Part shown: positions 26,262-36,031 of the stretch, one piece after another | How the letters are laid out: each line of letters begins with the position of its first letter | Position numbering within the stretch: the first letter of the stretch is position 1 | DNA from: Rhizobium sp. NRK18 | Lineage (GTDB): Bacteria > Pseudomonadota > Alphaproteobacteria > Rhizobiales > Rhizobiaceae | Reading direction: 5' to 3' | Assembly (NCBI RefSeq): GCF_024385575.1 | Contig: NZ_JANFMV010000004.1 | Span: 62,001 to 126,000 of the forward strand | DNA length: 64,000 nucleotides | The notes under the pieces: generated by a model | What the model saw: only the letters and a program-made list of their open reading frames with translations | Told to the model about the DNA's origin: nothing | The model's database searches: none | Translations under genes and position numbers: made by a program

Positions 26262-27548
26262 TCAGCGCATCAACAGCGTCGGCAGGAAGAGCGAAATCTG
26301 CGGAACATAGGTAACGATCAGAAGCGCCACGAGGTTGGCGATGATGAACGGCCAGACCCCCGAGACGATCGTCGTGACCGGTTTCGACAAGGTCGAGGCG
26401 GCCACGAAAATATCGAGCCCGAAGGGTGGCGTGATCATGCCGAGACTGATGTTCAGCGTGACGATCATGCCGAGATGCACCGGATCGATGCCGAGCGCGG
26501 TCGCCGCCGGGAACAACGGCGGGATGAGGATCAGCAGCGCCGAATTCGGATCGATGAACATGCCGGCAATCAGGAACAGCACGTTGACGGCGATGAGGAA
26601 CGTGATCGGCCCGGCATGGCTTTCGGCGAGGAAAGTGGTGATCGCCGCAGGAATCTGCGCCAACGTGATGAAGTAGGACAGGATGCTGCCGACCGCGAGC
26701 AGGATGAAGATGATCGAGGTGGAGATCGCCGCGCGTTCCGTCAGGCGGAAGAGCTTGGTGAAGGTCAGCGTACGGAACACCAGCCCCTCGATCAGCACCG
26801 CGTAGACGACGCTGGCGGCGGCCGCTTCGGTCGGCGTGAAGACACCGCTATAGATGCCCCCGAGAATGATGATCGGCATGCCGAGCGCCCAGCCAGCGCG
26901 GCGGACGGCGATCAGTCGCTCCTTCCACGACAGTTTCGGGCCGGGCGCGATGCCGGAACGGCGGCTTTCGATCGCCACCAGAACGGTGAAGGCAAGCGCC
27001 AGCACGACGCCGACCGACAGGCCGCCGATGAACAGCTTGGCGATCGACGTGCCGGTCATCCAGCCGTAAACGATGAAGGTGATGGATGGCGGAATGAGCA
27101 GTGCGGTTTCAGCACTCGATACGATGAGGCCCAGCGTGAAGCGCTCGCTGAAGCCCGCCTTGCGCATTTCCGGGTAGACCATGTTCGCCATGGCGGCAAC
27201 GGTTGCCGGCGCCGAGCCCGAGACCGAGCCGAAAGCCATGGAACCGCCGATGGTCGTGTAGCCGAAGCCGCCGCGCAGATGGCCGAGAAAGGCGCCGATC
27301 AGGCCGGTCAGCCGGCTGGCGATCTGGCCGTCGCCCATCAGCTCGGCGGCGAAGATGAAGAACGGGATGGCAAGCAGCGTCTCGTGGTCGATGCCGCCGA
27401 CCAGACGCTGGACGACGACCGGATCCGGCAACGTCGGATAGAAGGCGAACTTGACCAGCATGGCCGGGATCGCCAGCACCAGGAACATCTCAAAGCCGCA
27501 GACGAGAAGCACCACGGCAAGCAAGGCGATAAGCAGAAGGGTCAGCAT
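26262..27548 (-). CDS. dctM: TRAP transporter large permease
   Basis: A 428-aa inner-membrane protein with about twelve transmembrane segments, typical of DctM, the sodium-coupled transport subunit. Family blocks include GSVSGSAPATVAAMANMVYPEM, AETALLIPPSITFIVYGW and GMITPPFGLDIFV. Its start is 4 bp after the stop of the small permease gene. The TRAP operon is followed, after 229 bp with a new promoter, by the PyrK operon, suggesting the transported compound is its substrate. Confidence 0.93.
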   Translation of the reverse strand: MLTLLLIALLAVVLLVCGFEMFLVLAIPAMLVKFAFYPTLPDPVVVQRLVGGIDHETLLAIPFFIFAAELMGDGQIASRLTGLIGAFLGHLRGGFGYTTIGGSMAFGSVSGSAPATVAAMANMVYPEMRKAGFSERFTLGLIVSSAETALLIPPSITFIVYGWMTGTSIAKLFIGGLSVGVVLALAFTVLVAIESRRSGIAPGPKLSWKERLIAVRRAGWALGMPIIILGGIYSGVFTPTEAAAASVVYAVLIEGLVFRTLTFTKLFRLTERAAISTSIIFILLAVGSILSYFITLAQIPAAITTFLAESHAGPITFLIAVNVLFLIAGMFIDPNSALLILIPPLFPAATALGIDPVHLGMIVTLNISLGMITPPFGLDIFVAASTLSKPVTTIVSGVWPFIIANLVALLIVTYVPQISLFLPTLLMR

Positions 27549-27551
27549 GGA

Positions 27552-28049
27552 TCAGTGTTCCCCGGCAGTGGCGCTGAAGCGGTCGAACCGGCCGAGGCCG
27601 CTCAAGAGAAACCGCAGGGCAAGCAGGCCGAACCCCACAGTGGGTGCGCCGTAAAGCCATGCGGTGGAGATTTCGAGGGTGGGATTGCGCTGTCCCATGG
27701 CGAGCACGAAAGTGCACATCTTCCAGCCCAGCCAGACCAGGTAGATGGACATCACGAAGCCGGTGAAGTCGATGATCTTGCGCAACGGCAGCCCGGTCTT
27801 CGCCGCGATCGCGTCGCGCCAGGAGTTGACGCTGACCTGGCGTCCGCGCTCAAGCGCCAGACCGGCCGTCAGGAAGACGAGATAGAGGTTGAGAAGCGAC
27901 ACCAGCTCTTCCAGCCAGCCGAAGTCGGAAGCGGCCGTCCCGCCGAACTCCCGCAGGAGAACGCTTCCGAAATAGAGACAGACCATCACGATGAAAATGG
28001 TCACGATGACCGTGCGTTCGATTCGGCGAAGCACATCGGCAATGCTCAT
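27552..28049 (-). CDS. dctQ: TRAP transporter small permease
   Basis: A 165-aa protein with four predicted transmembrane segments and the DctQ pattern (WLEELVSLLNLYLVFLTAGLA, RGRQVSVN). ATG 28049 is chosen because GGAG precedes it at good spacing; a longer frame would need TTG 28067. It sits between the receptor and the large permease, the canonical TRAP order P-Q-M. Confidence 0.9.
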   Translation of the reverse strand: MSIADVLRRIERTVIVTIFIVMVCLYFGSVLLREFGGTAASDFGWLEELVSLLNLYLVFLTAGLALERGRQVSVNSWRDAIAAKTGLPLRKIIDFTGFVMSIYLVWLGWKMCTFVLAMGQRNPTLEISTAWLYGAPTVGFGLLALRFLLSGLGRFDRFSATAGEH

Positions 28050-28113
28050 GGGAAATCTCCATCTCAACCGTCACATGCGGTGGAGGATCTTAGCGGGATC
28101 TGGTGGCAGAGGT

Positions 28114-28160
28114 CACGTCGGATCTGACGTGTGCTGCCGGGCGCCCGGTTGAGCGCCCGG
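28114..28160 (-). terminator. Intercistronic hairpins after the TRAP receptor gene
   Basis: Two stems follow the receptor stop on the minus strand: CCGGGCGC-N8-GCGCCCGG (28137-28160) and CACGTC-N6-GACGTG (28114-28131). They probably trim transcription or protect the receptor message so the receptor is made in excess. Confidence 0.5.
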
Positions 28161-28173
28161 TCAGGCGGCAGGC

Positions 28174-29199
28174 TTACTGGCCGGCAACCTTCTTGTACTC
28201 GGCCTCATAGAGGTCGATCAGCTTCTGGCCTTCTTCGCCGGTCTGGGCGACATAGGCGTCCTTGGCGGCCGGATACATGATCTCGCGCAGCTTGGCCTTT
28301 TCCTCGTCGGAGGCGACCTTCACATCCACGCCGGCTTCCTTGATGGTCTCAAGCGCGGCCGTGACGGCAGCCTTCTTGTGGGCGACCAGTTCGGGAATGA
28401 CTTCCTGGAAGGCGTCGGTGATGATCTTCTGGTCCTTCTCCGGCAGGCTCGACCAGAACGTCGGGTTGAAGAGGATGACGTCTTCCATCGCGCCGTGGTT
28501 CGAGACCAGCAGATACTTCTGGACCTCGTAGAACTTCATGTTCTTGATCGTATCCAACGGATTTTCCTCACCGTCGACGACGCCGGTCTGCAGCGAGGTG
28601 TAGAGTTCACCGAACGGGATCGGGTTGGCCTGTGCGCCAAGCGACTTGAACTGGTCGACGAGGATCTTCGAATCCATCACGCGGAACTTCTGGCCGGCGA
28701 AGTCTTCCGGCGTGCCGATCGGCTTGTTGGAGGTGAAGTTCTTCTTGCCGTTCGGCCACAGGCCGATGCAGGTCACGCCCTTGCTCGAGAAGCTGTCGCA
28801 AAGGGCCTTGCCGAACGGACCATTGGTCAGGTCCACGGACTTGGTGTCGTCATCGGGCAGCAGATAGGGAATGTCGAGAATGGAGATGGCCGGATTGAAG
28901 CCGCCGAGGAATGCCGCCGGAGAAATGGTGGCTTCGAGCGTGCCGAGCTGCACGCCTTCGGTCATTTCGCGCTGGGTGCCGAGCTGGCCTGCCGGATAGA
29001 TCTGGAACTCAACCTCTCCGCCGGTGCGCTCCTTTACCAGTTCCGCCACCTTTTCCAGGGCGACGTTACGGCTCTGGGCGGCCGATTCCAGGTGGCCGAT
29101 CTTGGCCACGAACTGGGCGGCGTGAGCTGCGGGCGCGAGCAATGCCGCGGCCACCGCCGAGGCGGCGAGCATGGAGGTAAAGGATGAAATCTTGAACAT
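28174..29199 (-). CDS. dctP: TRAP transporter substrate-binding protein
   Basis: A 341-aa periplasmic DctP-family receptor. The signal peptide ends at AAHA (about residue 27). Family blocks are visible: PAGQLGTQREMTEGVQLG, the carboxylate-binding arginine in GQKFRVMDS and PFGELYTSLQTGVVDGEENP. The conserved arginine predicts a carboxylate-bearing ligand, consistent with (not proof of) orotate or an N-carbamoyl amino acid. ATG 29199 follows AGGGGA. The promoter and an operator lie upstream, and the XRE regulator is divergent. Confidence 0.92.
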   Translation of the reverse strand: MFKISSFTSMLAASAVAAALLAPAAHAAQFVAKIGHLESAAQSRNVALEKVAELVKERTGGEVEFQIYPAGQLGTQREMTEGVQLGTLEATISPAAFLGGFNPAISILDIPYLLPDDDTKSVDLTNGPFGKALCDSFSSKGVTCIGLWPNGKKNFTSNKPIGTPEDFAGQKFRVMDSKILVDQFKSLGAQANPIPFGELYTSLQTGVVDGEENPLDTIKNMKFYEVQKYLLVSNHGAMEDVILFNPTFWSSLPEKDQKIITDAFQEVIPELVAHKKAAVTAALETIKEAGVDVKVASDEEKAKLREIMYPAAKDAYVAQTGEEGQKLIDLYEAEYKKVAGQ

Positions 29200-29242
29200 G
29201 CGACAGTCCCCTTTGCTGAACTTTTTATGTCGGAAAAAAGCC

Positions 29243-29271
29243 ATCTAAGGACGGGGAAATCTCAAAGTCAA
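29243..29271 (-). promoter_or_regulatory. Promoter of the TRAP operon
   Basis: On the minus strand TTGACT (29266-29271) and TTAGAT (29243-29248) are separated by 17 bp. The palindrome at 29277 begins 5 bp upstream of the -35 box. Confidence 0.55.
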
Positions 29272-29276
29272 TACTT

Positions 29277-29292
29277 TTCTCAAAAATGAGAA
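29277..29292. promoter_or_regulatory. TTCTCA-N4-TGAGAA operator, copy 1
   Basis: A perfect inverted repeat TTCTCA-AAAA-TGAGAA in the divergent region between the TRAP receptor gene and the XRE regulator gene. Its position relative to the TRAP -35 box matches copy 2 at the PyrK promoter to within one base. Confidence 0.75.
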
Positions 29293-29375
29293 TTGTCTTT
29301 CTTTCATCGCCGCTTCGTGTATTTTTACCAAAATTTGCCTGGTTGCAAGCGCCAGGTCTGGCATGGGGGAAATTA

Positions 29376-30269
29376 ATGAGCGATGCCGAAAACTCGATCC
29401 GCGAAATCGGGCAACGCCTGAAGGCTTTCAGGATCGGCGCGGGGCTGACGCCGGAAGACCTGGCCAACCAGATCGGCATATCCCGGGCGGCGATCTATCG
29501 CTACGAGGCCGGCGCCACGCCGAAGGTCGACACGCTCGTCATGATCGCGGACAAGCTCGGCGTCACCCTGCCCAATCTTCTCGGCATCGGAACGGAATAC
29601 ATTCCGAATGCGGTCGGCTTCTTCGAACGGATGCGGCAGCTCGAAGAACAGGTCGACCAGATTCAGGTCCTGTTCGGCCCGGTCTCCTATCTCCTTACCA
29701 CCGATCTCTACGACGAGTTCCTGAAGGAAGTGCTGGAAGAAAGCGTTCCCCTCGACGCGCCCTTCCGCGAAAAGTCGCTCGGCGAAATCAAGACGCTGAT
29801 CGGCATCCTGCAGCAGCGCAAGGAGACCTATCGCCACCGCAAGCCCGCCGTCCTGAGCCTGATCTCCGCCGCCGAGCTGGAGCAGTTCGTCCGCGTCGGC
29901 TTCGTCGGCGCCTACGGCCTCTCCAACATCGACATCGCCAAGCGCCGGCGCGTTGCGCTCAATGAGGTGGAAAACATCGTCCGCATGCTGCGCGACCAAC
30001 CGATCGGCACTCAGATCGGCCTCGTCGTCGATTCGATCCCCGGCTCGAGTTTCCAGCTGTTCCGCTCCGGCACGCATCGCACGCTGGCCGTCAGCCCGTT
30101 CAGGCTCGGCGCCTTCCCGAACGTCCGCATCGGCGTCGCCTCGGTCTCCTCGGCGCCCGAAGCGGTCTCCCTTCACGCGTCGATGACCGAAAGCCTCTGG
30201 CGGCGCAGCATGAAGGGCGAGGACGCCATCCGCATCCTCGAAGACAACATCATCACCCCGTACAAGTGA
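29376..30269 (+). CDS. XRE family regulator with large C-terminal domain
   Basis: A 297-aa protein. Residues 8-65 are a clear Cro/C1 helix-turn-helix (IGQRLKAFRIGAGLTPEDLANQ, then ISRAAIYRYEAG and PKVDTLVMIADKLGV). The remaining 230 residues form a domain I do not recognise by name; it includes a probable coiled-coil (FFERMRQLEEQVDQIQ) and may sense a ligand. ATG 29376 follows GGGGGA; a longer frame from 29286 would run through the operator. It is divergent from the TRAP operon and the likely binder of the two TTCTCA palindromes. Confidence 0.9.
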   Translation: MSDAENSIREIGQRLKAFRIGAGLTPEDLANQIGISRAAIYRYEAGATPKVDTLVMIADKLGVTLPNLLGIGTEYIPNAVGFFERMRQLEEQVDQIQVLFGPVSYLLTTDLYDEFLKEVLEESVPLDAPFREKSLGEIKTLIGILQQRKETYRHRKPAVLSLISAAELEQFVRVGFVGAYGLSNIDIAKRRRVALNEVENIVRMLRDQPIGTQIGLVVDSIPGSSFQLFRSGTHRTLAVSPFRLGAFPNVRIGVASVSSAPEAVSLHASMTESLWRRSMKGEDAIRILEDNIITPYK

Positions 30270-30331
30270 CGATGCGAAAGACGGAGCGGCATGGGCCTAT
30301 GTGCCGATACCGACGCGGCCCGTTTCCTGAC

Positions 30332-31593
30332 CTATCGGTCACCCATTGGCAGGCTGAGCTCGATCCGCTCCAGGAGATCCGGCAGTTTCCAGATATGCGA
30401 GATCGTCAGGAGTGGCCGCTCGCGACGCAGTCGATGGCGGTGGCTGCGGCGTTTCGACCAGGCAAGGAAGATGCTGATCAGGCCGAAGCGGTTGGCGCCC
30501 AGTATGTCGCGTTCGAGATTGTTGCCGACCATGACGGTGCGCGCCCTGTCGGCCTCGTCGAGACGCAGGACGTCGCAGGCGGCGGCGAACATCTTCGCCG
30601 ACGGCTTCAACTCGCCAATGTCGCCGGAGATGACATGCGCTTCGAAGAGGTCCCACAGGCCGTGGGTCTTCAGGATGTTTTCGAAAGTTGCCCGGGGACC
30701 GTCGGCAACCAGCGCCAGGCGATAGCCGCTGTCGGCAAGCTGATGGACGACCTCGCCGGCGCCGGGAATGAGGTCCGCCTTCACCACTACCTCGCTGCCG
30801 CCGATCTTTTCTTCCGTCGCTTCGTCGGCAAGCGTATCGCCGCAATCGAGAAACACTGCGGCGAGATGCGGGATCGTCCCTTTGAGCGACGCAGCGATCG
30901 CGGTCACCCGCTTCGGGATCCAGCCTTCGAGAACCGGCCAGGGCACCAGCACCATGCCGTCGCCGTCATCGCTGCTGCGGCTGAAGATCCATGTCGGGCG
31001 GAAGGCATCGCGCTTCATCTTCAGCCGGGCCAGACGCCGCTCCAGGGCGGTCGCCGACAAGAGACCGCGATCGGAAAAACGGTTGGAGAGATGAATGCCG
31101 TATTCGCCGGCCATCGCACCGCACATGGCCTCAATCAGCACGCCCGATTTCGCGCGCATCTCGGCGCCGTCGGCCCAGTGGGCATGTTTGCCGGGTTCGC
31201 TATAAAGCTCGGGACGCCCTCCCCTCACGGGCAGCGAGCCGTCCGGCCGGACCATGCTGCGCCGCGACCCATGACGCGACGCCTCGACCCTGGTCACAGC
31301 GCCGTCATGGCCGACATGAACCCAGACGTGTTCGAGATCGTAGAGATGCTGGATGTCCCAGTCATACCAGACGGCATATTCGATCACGCAGGCGCCGTCT
31401 GGCACCATGCGGAACTTAGAGGAGACCGACTGCGCCTCGCCGCGATAGACCGTGTAGCCTGCCGCCAGCGCCGCATAGGGCTCATTCTCATCCAGCAGCA
31501 GAATTGGCGCATACTGGCGAGCCAGCGCGTAATCGGCATCGCTTGCCAGACCGGTGAGATCGGCGAGCGGCGCTCCGACAAAATCCGTAGTTG

Positions 31594-31597
<4 letters not shown>
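30332..31597 (-). CDS. Two-domain protein: unknown N-terminal domain plus HAD hydrolase
   Basis: A 421-aa protein. The N-terminal part (about 1-230) has no name I can give; it has YAPILLLDENEPY, many Trp/His (DWDIQHLYDLEHVWVH) and distantly recalls bacterial Vps62-like domains. The C-terminal part is a HAD phosphatase: motif I DCGDTL, where the usual second Asp is replaced by Gly, a motif II region LVADGP without Ser/Thr, motif III lysine in GELKPSAK and motif IV GNNLERD. It overlaps the upstream ATPase gene by 4 bp, so it belongs to the oligopeptide/oligosaccharide ABC operon and may dephosphorylate a product of the imported compound. Confidence 0.75.
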
Positions 31598-32639
<1,042 letters not shown>

Positions 32640-32643
<4 letters not shown>

Positions 32644-33692
32644 TGGGCGGCCTCCTCGACTGCGATCTTGCCGGCGAAATGGCACCGCGCGCGCTGGCCG
32701 TCCGGAAAGGCGATGTCCGGCGGCGTCTCGACATTGCAGATGCCGTCGACCGCATGCAGACAGCGCGGGTGGAAGGAACAGCCGGGCGGAACATTGTAGG
32801 GGTCCGGCACCATGCCGGAGATGGTGCGCAAGCGCCGCCCCTGGCTTTTGCCGAGCCGCGGGATCGATTGCAGCAGTGCCTGGGTATAGGGGTGCTTGGG
32901 CTCGTAGAAGATCTCGTCGACCGTTCCGGTCTCGACCACGCGGCCGAGATACATGACAGCCACCCGGTCAGCGATATCGGCCACCACCCCGAAATTGTGG
33001 GTGATGAAGACGATCGCCATGTTGAGCTCCTGCTGGAGCGACTTCAACAGTTCGAGGATCTGCGCCTCGGTGGTGACGTCGAGCGCGGTTGTCGGCTCGT
33101 CGGCGATCAACAGAACGGGGTCGCAGGCGAGCGCCAGTGCGATCATGGCGCGCTGCCGCATGCCCCCCGACAGGTGATGCGGGTACCGATCGACGATGTC
33201 CTGCGGACGCGGCATCTGCACGCGGGTCAGTAGCTCGATGGCGCGTTCCCGCGCCTGCGCCTTCGACACCTTGCGGTGGAGCATGACTGTGCGGGCGATC
33301 TGCGTGCCGATCGTGTGGACCGGAGAGAGCGCCGTCATCGGCTCCTGGAAGACCATGCCGATCTCGCCACCGCGCAATTCCCGCATCGTCCGCGACTGCC
33401 GGCCTTCCGCCGAAATCAGGATTTCATCGCCGTTCGACCGGCGGAAGCGGATCGTGCCGCTGGCATCGATCGCATTCTTCGGCTGCAGCCGCATGATGGA
33501 GCGGGCGGTCACCGACTTGCCGGAACCGCTTTCGCCGACGATGCCCAGCACCTCGCCGCGATTGACGTGATAAGTCACGCCGTTGACGGCCTTCACGAGG
33601 CCTTCGCGGGTGGGAAAATGCACGCCGACATTGTCGAGTTCGATCAACCGTTCCGGCGGCATCGGGGCGAGCGGGAGTTTCGGATTGGACAT
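32640..33692 (-). CDS. Oligopeptide/oligosaccharide ABC ATP-binding protein (DppD-like)
   Basis: A 350-aa ATPase: Walker [16 protein letters not shown]-loop, [15 protein letters not shown] signature and [12 protein letters not shown]alker B. The oligopeptide-specific C-terminal cysteine block [17 protein letters not shown] is present. ATG 33692 follows AAGGGAG. It is the first of two ATPases of the operon, 14 bp after the permease stop. Confidence 0.92.
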
Positions 33693-33706
33693 GGCTATTG
33701 CTCCCT

Positions 33707-34870
33707 TCACTGGCCGTACGGATCGGCGGCATCGCGCAATCCGTCACCGATGAAGTTGAATGCGAGAACGACGAGGACCACGGCAATGCCGGGCGACAAC
33801 AGCCAGGGTGCGAGCGAGATGCTGCGCAGGTTCTGCGCGTCCTGCAGCAGCACGCCCCAGCTGACGACCGGCGGACGGAGGCCGAGGCCGAGGAAGCTCA
33901 GCGCGGTTTCGCCGAGGATCATTTCCGGCACCGCGAGCGTCAGCGCGGCGATGATGTAGCTCGTCATGGCCGGCAGCATGTGCCGCGTGACGATGCGGAA
34001 TTCTGATGCGCCCGAGAGACGCGCGGCCAGCACATAGTCTTCCGTCTTCAGTGAGAAGAACCGGCCACGCACGACGCGGGCGAGATGAGTCCAGCCGATC
34101 AGCGACAGGATGATCGTGATCAGGACGTAGACGAACAGCGGATCCCAGGCGATCGGCAGCGCTGCGGCAAGGCCCATCCACAACGGGATCGTCGGGATCG
34201 AGCGTATGAACTCCATCAGGCGCTGGATCATCGCATCGAGCCAGCCGCCGTAATAGCCGGATATGGCACCGAGCGTCAGGCCGAGCACGAAGGAGAAGGC
34301 GACACCGATCAGGCCGGCCGAAAGCGTGACGCGGGCGCCGTAGATCAGCCGCGTGAACAGGTCGCGGCCAAGCGAATCCGTTCCCAGCAGATTGATCTTC
34401 TGCTTGCGGTCATTGACGCCGAAGAGATGGATGTCGGCATCGAACAGGCCGAGGAAGCTGTACTCCTCACCCTTCACGAAGAACTCGATGGGAAGGACCT
34501 TCGACTGGTCCTCCTTGTAGATCACCCGTGCGGTCTCCAGGTCACGCGTGCGCTTCAAGGCATAGATGAACGGCCGCTGCAGCTCGCCCTCATGGAAGAG
34601 GCGCACGACGCTCGGCGGCGCGAAGGTGTTGAGCTTGCTCAGCGAAAACGGCTGATAGGGCGCAACGAAATCGGCAAACACCGCCAGCGCGCTCAGGATG
34701 ATCATGAACCACAGGGAAACGACCGCCAGCTTGTGCTTGCGGAAGCGCCACCAGATCAGCTGGCGCGGTTTGGCGGTATAGAGATTTTCCTCCTTCGCGG
34801 CCGCCTTCGGGGCGAGCGGCGGAGCGGCGGGAAGCGTGCCGTGGTCGGCGAGCGATTGAACGTCGGTCAT
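33707..34870 (-). CDS. ABC transporter permease (DppC/YejE-like)
   Basis: A 387-aa permease. A cytoplasmic N-terminus is followed by one helix (LAVVSLWFMIILSALAVFADF), then a periplasmic insertion of about 110 residues, then five helices with the EAA-type loop (AARLSGASEFRIVTRHMLP). The insertion, lacking in short DppC proteins, is shared with YejE and AgpC-type permeases. ATG 34870 lies 7 bp after the partner permease gene. Confidence 0.9.
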   Translation of the reverse strand: MTDVQSLADHGTLPAAPPLAPKAAAKEENLYTAKPRQLIWWRFRKHKLAVVSLWFMIILSALAVFADFVAPYQPFSLSKLNTFAPPSVVRLFHEGELQRPFIYALKRTRDLETARVIYKEDQSKVLPIEFFVKGEEYSFLGLFDADIHLFGVNDRKQKINLLGTDSLGRDLFTRLIYGARVTLSAGLIGVAFSFVLGLTLGAISGYYGGWLDAMIQRLMEFIRSIPTIPLWMGLAAALPIAWDPLFVYVLITIILSLIGWTHLARVVRGRFFSLKTEDYVLAARLSGASEFRIVTRHMLPAMTSYIIAALTLAVPEMILGETALSFLGLGLRPPVVSWGVLLQDAQNLRSISLAPWLLSPGIAVVLVVLAFNFIGDGLRDAADPYGQ

Positions 34871-34877
34871 GATGGCC

Positions 34878-35864
34878 TCACGAGAACCGGATGCGCGGAT
34901 CGGAAAGCGCAAGGAGAATGTCGGACAGCACCGTGCCGATGACGGTGAAGACGCTGAGGATCAGGATGAAGCTGCCGGCCAGATACATGTCCTGCATCTT
35001 CAGCGCCTGCAGGAGGATCGGGCCGGTGGTCGGCAGGTTCAGAACCACGGCGGTGATCACGTCGCCGGAAAAGAGTGCCGGCAGGGCCCAGCCGACGGTG
35101 GAGATGAACGGGTTGAGGGCGACCCGCACAGGATAGCGCCAGACGACCGTGCGCTCGCCGAAGCCCTGAGCATAGGCGGTTTCGACATAGGGCTTGCGTA
35201 GTTCGTCGAGCATGTTGGCGCGCATGACGCGGATCAGCCCGGCCGCGCCCCCGGTCGCCAGAACGACGAGCGGGATCCAGATGTGCGAGAGCATGTTGAC
35301 GAACTTGGCGATATCCCAGGGCTGGTTTTCGAACTGCGGCGAGATGAGACCGCCGACGTCGATATGCATCCAGACGAAGGCGACCCACATCAGGATCAGC
35401 GCCAGCAGGAAGTCGGGTATGCCCTTTCCGAGGAAGCCGAACACGGTGAAGATATAATCGAAGGCCGAATATTGCCGTGTGGCGGAATAGACGCCGACCG
35501 GAATGGCGATGATCCAGGTGAAGACGAGGCTGAGGCTTGAGAGGATCAGCGTCAGGCTGAGCCGGTCCCAGATCAGGGCGCTCACCGGTGCGTTCCATTC
35601 CAGCGAACGGCCGAAGTCGCCGTGGAAGATGATGTTGGAGATCCAGCGCCAATATTGCACCAGCAACGGGTCGTTGAGCCCGTATTGCTGGCGCATGATC
35701 GCCTCCTGCACTTCGGTGACATATTCGCCGCCGTTGCGCAGCTGGGCCACATAGGCGGTGACGAAATCGCCCGGCGGCAGCTGGATGATGACGAAAGAGA
35801 TGAACGAAACGAATGCCAGCGTGGGAATGGCCCATAACAGGCGCCGCAAAATGTAACCCAGCAT
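34878..35864 (-). CDS. ABC transporter permease (DppB/YejB-like)
   Basis: A 328-aa permease with six predicted helices. Its N-terminus MLGYILRRLLWAIPTL is typical of DppB, as is the YGLNDPLLVQYWRW motif in the first periplasmic loop. ATG 35864 follows GGAGGAG. It is the first transmembrane subunit after the receptor gene, from which it is separated by 167 bp containing a hairpin. Confidence 0.91.
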   Translation of the reverse strand: MLGYILRRLLWAIPTLAFVSFISFVIIQLPPGDFVTAYVAQLRNGGEYVTEVQEAIMRQQYGLNDPLLVQYWRWISNIIFHGDFGRSLEWNAPVSALIWDRLSLTLILSSLSLVFTWIIAIPVGVYSATRQYSAFDYIFTVFGFLGKGIPDFLLALILMWVAFVWMHIDVGGLISPQFENQPWDIAKFVNMLSHIWIPLVVLATGGAAGLIRVMRANMLDELRKPYVETAYAQGFGERTVVWRYPVRVALNPFISTVGWALPALFSGDVITAVVLNLPTTGPILLQALKMQDMYLAGSFILILSVFTVIGTVLSDILLALSDPRIRFS

Positions 35865-35976
35865 CACTTCTCCTCCGCTTTTCGGGCGGCATTAATTCCA
35901 ATGGACGGCGATTTGCCGCCTCGCTTTTCGGGATAGCCAGAGCTTTCAGACAACCCGTCCGCCAAATGCGGAAGAT

Positions 35977-36011
35977 GCCGATCCGCGGCCCCCAGGGGAT
36001 CGCGGATCGGC
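35977..36011 (-). terminator. Hairpin between receptor and permease genes
   Basis: Perfect 11-bp arms GCCGATCCGCG and CGCGGATCGGC with a 13-base loop follow the receptor stop on the minus strand. As at the other receptor genes here, it probably limits read-through or protects the receptor mRNA. Confidence 0.55.
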
Positions 36012-36031
36012 TTTGCTGATCAGTCGCAGGC

